64,000 nt of DNA from Ligustrum vulgare (taxonomy: Eukaryota; Streptophyta; Magnoliopsida; Lamiales; Oleaceae). Below the pieces are notes generated by a model. The model was not told where the DNA came from, ran no database searches, and worked only from the letters and a program-made list of their open reading frames with translations. Positions 59,822-64,000 of this stretch are shown in pieces (position 1 is the stretch's first letter; each line of letters starts with the position of its first letter). Both the position numbers and the translations under genes were made by a program. The stretch is from the NCBI GenBank assembly GCA_963555705.1, contig OY743170.1:12067096-12131095 (forward strand), given 5' to 3'.

Positions 59822-60552
59822 GATCTTTTGATAAAACATACAAACAATATACTGGAATCAATTGTTGAGATTACATAACCATCATTGTCAGATAATATTG
59901 AAGATGTCGCATATTTACAGGGAAGGGTCATACTTGCTCCAACATTAAATGTTGTAGAATTGGTGAACGAGTACATGGTTTCTATTAAAAATACGGAATG
60001 AGGACGTATTTGAGTTCAAATACAACACGCGAGAGTCATATACGTACCAACATCGATTTACTGGGAGATCTTCATTCATTAGAATTTTTAAACTGTATAA
60101 AATGTTCATGCATCCCCAATCATAAGTTGAACTTGAAGAAGATTGGCAACCCAGTTATGCTGTTGAGAAATATTGATCATGCGGTTGGCCTCTGCAATGG
60201 TCCCAAACTTGATATTCATGTTGTGGAGGCAAAATTTTTGTCTGGAAATAGCACTGGACATAAGGTTCTTATACTGAGGATGTCATTGACTCCATTCAAT
60301 TGTAGATTACCTTTTAGGTCTCGAAGAAGACAATTTTCGTCGATTGTTTCGTATGCCTTGACAATTAATAAGAGTCAAGGACAATCATTGTCAAAAGTCG
60401 AGATATTTTTGAAGAAACCTGTTTTCAGTCACGGACAACTATATGTTGCCATATCGAGGGTCATCGGTCGATACGGTTTGAAAAGAAACCTATTTTCAGT
60501 CATTGGCAACTATATATTGCTATATCGAGGGTCACGAGTTGATGTGGTTTGA

Positions 60553-61351
60553 AAATCCTTATATATGACAAATAAGGTGAACCTACTAAAACCAAGACAA
60601 ACATTGTGTACAAAGAGGTTTTTCGTAATTTGTAATGATAATATTCGACTGCATCATTTTACATAATTTTTTTATGGGTGTGGAACTAGTTCATTTATTG
60701 AATTTCCATAATTATCCCAAAAAAAAATAAAAAAATAAAATGGAAAGCTATTAACCAAAATCTATCGCACCTTCCACATCACAAAAATATACTTGTTTAC
60801 ATTTTTATTAAAATTAAAAAATTAATCAATATACATAACTGAAATAATACATTCTAATTACATTTTTCTAATATAGCTCTATATTAAATAATAGTGAAAT
60901 ATTAGTAGTTCATATTTTTCAAAAACAAAAGACATTAAATAGGGACATAATATAAACTAAGAAATCAACTATATATGAAATAAAATCAACAATTTATTTA
61001 TGGGATGGAGAAATATAAAGAAATATACATTATACATCAAACATGTCCTAAATCTTGGAACATGAGCTTTCAAAGTGAAAGTTTTCCGTCTAACAATCTT
61101 TATCAATTTTTCAAATTGCATTTTATGTAATCATTTTGAATAAAATTTTCAAATATATATTTATCAATTTTTATTAGAACATATGATAAAACAAAATCAC
61201 TACAATTTTTAATATGTACATTGAAAAAAGTTTATGAATCATTTTTCTCACTGTCAAGAAGAACTGAACAATAAAATGACCTGAAAAGAGTGTCTGCCCA
61301 CCATCCGGCCAGACAAAAGAACCTCGGGTATCCCGAAGATGAAATTTCAAA
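60553..61351. other. AT-rich stretch, no gene recognised
   Basis: No open frame of note. It may include the 3' part of the Helitron and the end of the LysM transcript, which runs leftward. Confidence 0.45.
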
Positions 61352-61504
61352 GGGCCTTGCTTGTTGTACCCCCGCCGTACCGCGGGGGGTACCGCCCCCT
61401 CACAATAGGGGGCGGTGGGGCCCCTTTTTTGGGGGCCCCACGCCCCCTCTTGTGAGGGGGCGGTACCCCCCGCGGTACGGCGGGGGGTACAACAAGTATT
61501 TTCC
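61352..61504. mobile_element. GC-rich foldback element (near-perfect inverted repeat), possible MULE-type MITE
   Basis: 61360-61496 is a near-perfect palindrome: CTTGTTGTACCCCC... against ...GGGGGGTACAACAAG. The arms are about 65 bp with only two 1-base indels and one mismatch, around a TTTTTT-containing loop. It is very GC-rich against an AT-rich background. AATTTCAAA occurs at 61343-61351 and 61505-61513, a possible 9-bp target duplication, which would point to the Mutator superfamily. It lies about 50 bp downstream of the LysM stop codon, so probably in its 3' UTR. No protein is coded. Confidence 0.7.
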
Positions 61505-61555
61505 AATTTCAAATGACCGAGAAACTAAACCCTATTATTCTTGATTTCTTTAAAG

Positions 61556-61885
61556 CTAAGATCTCTGCCTATCCTTAAAAGGGGTAATCTTGATGACCAA
61601 ACCTGGGAAAACGTCATCGGGATCTTGAATATGTGGATTCTCCTCAACAATATAAGGATCACCACACTTTTCACTTATAGTGTGCAAAGTCTCCCCTTCT
61701 CTTACGACATAAATTTCATCGCAGGGCCTCTCCACATGATCCTTCTGCATCTGCTGCACTGGATAATATTCTCCATCGCTCGACTCGCAGCAGCTTAAAA
61801 CCAGCATTAATGCCAAGAACAATGCAATACAGTACCCACTAATGGCCTCCGCCACTGCTATCGATGATGAGTTAACTCGCGACAT
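61556..61885 (-). CDS. Small secreted or membrane-anchored LysM-domain protein, 109 aa
   Basis: The start is ATG at 61885 (MSRVNSSS). A hydrophobic segment at residues 15-32 (ISGYCIALFLALMLVL) is a signal peptide or anchor. A single LysM domain at about 58-101 reads YVVREGETLHTISEKCGDPY, then VEENPHIQDPDDVFPGLVIKI, keeping the family's GETLxxI and N-P/D-G-xxI pattern. LysM domains bind N-acetylglucosamine glycans such as chitin. This single-domain form without a kinase matches small plant proteins such as At5g62150 (from memory); its ligand is unknown. An in-frame upstream ATG at 62026 lies beyond the TATA box at 61966, so it is not the start. It is a single-exon gene and no defects are seen. 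Confidence 0.9.
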   Translation of the reverse strand: MSRVNSSSIAVAEAISGYCIALFLALMLVLSCCESSDGEYYPVQQMQKDHVERPCDEIYVVREGETLHTISEKCGDPYIVEENPHIQDPDDVFPGLVIKITPFKDRQRS

Positions 61886-61965
61886 AGTTCGGGTTTTTCT
61901 ATATTTTTTGTTTTCCAGAATTCTCTGGATTTTTTTTTTTGTGTGTATTGTTATTATTAGGGTTC

Positions 61966-61977
61966 GTATATATATAG
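61966..61977 (-). promoter_or_regulatory. TATA box of the LysM gene
   Basis: CTATATATATAC on the minus strand lies about 80 bp upstream of the ATG at 61885, leaving a leader of about 50 bases. This decides between the two in-frame ATGs. Confidence 0.65.
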
Positions 61978-62039
61978 AGAATTTGAATTGAGATTTTTGA
62001 AGTGGAGAAGATGGTTTTGTTTTCAACTGGTTGTTAGAG

Positions 62040-63119
62040 TGGGTGCAAGGTCCCGTTTTATGGATGGGGGAGTTGAAACGGTTTCTTCAGTGTGGTAGGT
62101 AACTGTCAAACAATGGAGTTTACGAATTGCATCATTAATTAAGCCACGTTTTGTAACCGTACTATTTTTAATTTATAAACCTTTTTATAAATTAAACTAT
62201 TTTCCAAACCACTTTTTAACCATACACTTTTCTTTCTTCAATTTTCAACAACTATTTTTTACCTCAAAATCATAAATAAATCAGTTTATAAACCAAACAG
62301 TGTTACCAAATGGAAGATAAGAGGACTATGACTTGACCCTAATTACGTTTTAAAATCGAAAAACATTTACGACCTCGAACAAAAAGTTGTTACACATATT
62401 AATCATACTTTTTGGAATAACCCGAATGTCGTCCTTAAATAAACTAGTTTGGTTCGTGTTTTGTATAAACTTAAGATTTGACCAGTGGTGGAGTTATGAT
62501 CAACCCCATAATATTACTGCTTTCTCAAAAAAAATTGCCCCTAAACACGAAGATTTTGACTCCGCTACAGAATTGACAAAATTTGTGTTTTACGATCTAG
62601 TATTATGGAATTTGCATACTAAATGTAATCTAGCGCCGATTCGATAGAAATTATAATCTAATTTCTTTTTTTTTTATCAAAGTTAAAGTCCATAATTAAT
62701 TTTAGTCACATATTTCAAGTGTTTCACAACTTTTCAATTACATAATATTTCATCAAATTTTATTAAAATCAGTTAAAAATCTCAATTTAATTTCCACAAA
62801 ACATGAGCCTAATGAAAGTTTATAAGATGGGGAGATTTAAATCCTAGAAGAATTAGTTTAACTACTCATAAGGAAATAAAAGTTAGTATAACTGCCTTAT
62901 TTAATGGGTTAAAAGGAAATGTTTGACTTGGGTTTTCATGTTCTCATTTGTAAGTAGAATTTGTGTCCTAATTCTTGAATTTTTCTTCTTGGCCTTTGCT
63001 TTTTATTTCTTAAATGCAAGATTTGACCAGATTCAATATATAAATAAATAAATGCAAGATTTGACTGGAAACAGTGTTTGGTTATGGAAATTTCATAAAC
63101 GAAAATGAAGCCGTCAATG
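62040..63119. other. Intergenic, AT-rich
   Basis: 62205-62300 carries the dispersed word set CAACTATTTTTTACCTCAAAA. At 62520-62570 there is text resembling GACGGAGC/GGGGCCAAAA-type MITE ends in reverse (TTGCCCCTAAA, GACTCCGCTA), possibly a decayed relative of the element at 63128. No gene. Confidence 0.4.
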
Positions 63120-63127
63120 TTGGTGGT

Positions 63128-63568
63128 CAGGGACGGAGCTAGGATTTTAATTGAATAGGGGCCAAAATTTTCAAATGGTGGGAGGCGGAGGCCCCCTCCC
63201 GGAGGTTCGGGGGCGGAGGCCCCGAAATTTTTTTGAACCAAAATGATTGACATTATGAAACAACAAACCAAAAGCTAAACTAAGTTAACTAACAAGTAAC
63301 AACTAACTACTGTAAACAAATAATTTACAAAAGAAAATACATATAACTGAAAAGTAAATGTAAACTTTCAATGTGAGAGATACTATTAATAAATATTGTA
63401 TTTACTTCTTGCATAAACTTAATAATTGCAGAGAGAGAATTAAAATCAAAGGAAATAAATTCAAGATGTCAATCATTTTTTTTTTTTTTTTTTTTTTTTT
63501 GTCGGACTAAAAAAAAAAAATCAGTGGGGGCCATGGCCCCCACTGAGCCTTATAGGCCTCCGTCCCTG
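63128..63568. mobile_element. hAT MITE, 441 bp, TSD TTGGTGGT
   Basis: Termini are CAGGGACGGAG (63128) and CTCCGTCCCTG (ends 63568), perfect 11-bp inverted repeats. They are flanked by the 8-bp duplication TTGGTGGT (63120-63127 and 63569-63576). Inside are GGGGGCGGAGGCCCC-type palindromic words, a poly-T run at 63478-63500, and GGGGGCCATGGCCCCC. No coding capacity. Confidence 0.93.
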
Positions 63569-63576
63569 TTGGTGGT

Positions 63577-64000
63577 AGTCATTAAATTGGGACGCTATAT
63601 TAAGCTGGCGTTTATTTGAGTAGTCGTTTATTCTTTGATGTTTTGGTATTTTTTAGGTGGTTTAATAATTGAAAAGAGAAAATATGTGTGATTAAAAAAT
63701 AGTTTGAAAAATTTTGTTATTTATAAATTTGTTTATAAATTGTCATTATTTCGTAAAAGAACGGAATGGTACTGTTAGTGTTTGGTGACAATTTTGTTCC
63801 ACATAAACCCGATAAGTTTTGATGCTATAATAAATTTACACGCATGTACAAACTGTAGTCGATGAATTATATATGCACGAGCTCGGGCAAAAGTAGTGCA
63901 GTCCTAATAGAAAATCTATCTATCTTCTATCTATATATAAACAAAGAGTCTATACTAAAAATAACACACATAATTTCTCGTCCAAAATTACTTTCTAAAT
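63577..64000. other. AT-rich end of window, no gene recognised
   Basis: 63660-63740 holds an inverted copy of the dispersed word set (GTGTGATTAAAAAATAGTTTG). Confidence 0.5.

Larger units (their letters stand above)
54860..60552 (+). pseudogene. Helitron Rep/PIF1-helicase pseudogene, split by a solo LTR
   Basis: Pieces in Helitron order: AEIPNESINLVNYANVRDHM, SPCMVNGRCTKPFLKNF, DEDGYSIYRRRDNGRFV, CRYISSCEVAWRLLGYNI, FPTKFVWKSAKKQWAHRLRG, then the helicase with Walker A (FLYSCGGTGKTF, about 56376-56410), Walker B (LIIWDETLMMHRYCFEALDR) and FVGDFRQIL. After the LTR come NDLLIKHTNNILESIVEI and VILAPTLNVVELVNEYM, and the C-terminus ([47 protein letters not shown]). Many stops and frameshifts. 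The HUH Rep motifs were not seen, so the 5' part is missing or too decayed. Helitrons transpose as rolling circles. The element's ends were not found. Confidence 0.88.

Noticed and set aside
61886..62026. N-terminal extension of the LysM protein from the upstream in-frame ATG
   Set aside because: The TATA box at 61966-61977 lies between the two ATGs, so the extension would be mostly promoter.

Overview
The window looks like nuclear DNA of a eudicot plant; the species cannot be named from it. It is AT-rich, its genes are split by GT..AG introns, and most of it is transposable elements (TEs): CACTA, hAT, PIF/Harbinger-like, Helitron, LINE and LTR elements. Two genes look intact, both on the minus strand: a five-exon GDSL esterase/lipase (35200-43323) and a small secreted LysM-domain protein (61556-61885). 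Host-gene debris includes a methyltransferase (PMT/QUA3-type) exon broken by a 70-bp duplication (about 5150-5530) and a fragment of the plant TFIIB-related factor PTF2 (27289-33705).

Layout. 1-295: right end of a CACTA element, lying in a G-rich minisatellite repeat (296-2400). 3609-11160: Helitron terminus, methyltransferase pseudo-exon, and two paralogous promoter/5'-leader segments; one carries a 695-bp MITE (short non-autonomous DNA transposon) and the other shows the empty site. 12452-13308: hAT-type MITE. 14406-23311: an 8.9-kb CACTA transposon with TNP2-like and Transposase_24-like genes, inserted in a second copy of the G-rich repeat. 24524-33705: PTF2 pseudogene, with a solo LTR just upstream and a 3.8-kb CACTA element and another solo LTR inside it. 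35200-43323: GDSL gene, whose 6.6-kb second intron holds a 374-378-bp direct duplication around a hAT-like element, a LINE split by a solo LTR, and a hAT MITE. 43531-45068: three MITEs, two sharing one TTA. 46350-49838: a decayed hAT transposon with BED-type transposase. 49997-51348: probable solo LTR. 54860-60552: Helitron Rep/helicase pseudogene split by a 2.8-kb solo LTR. 61352-61504: a GC-rich foldback element just past the LysM stop codon. 63128-63568: hAT MITE.

Most TE boundaries were fixed by reading termini and target-site duplications (TSDs); in four cases the interrupted reading frame or sequence rejoins when the element is removed, which is strong internal evidence. The genes form no pathway: this is two working genes in a nest of TEs. 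All LTR elements seen are solo LTRs, which suggests active LTR-LTR recombination. Homology calls come from recognised protein motifs, not from searches.
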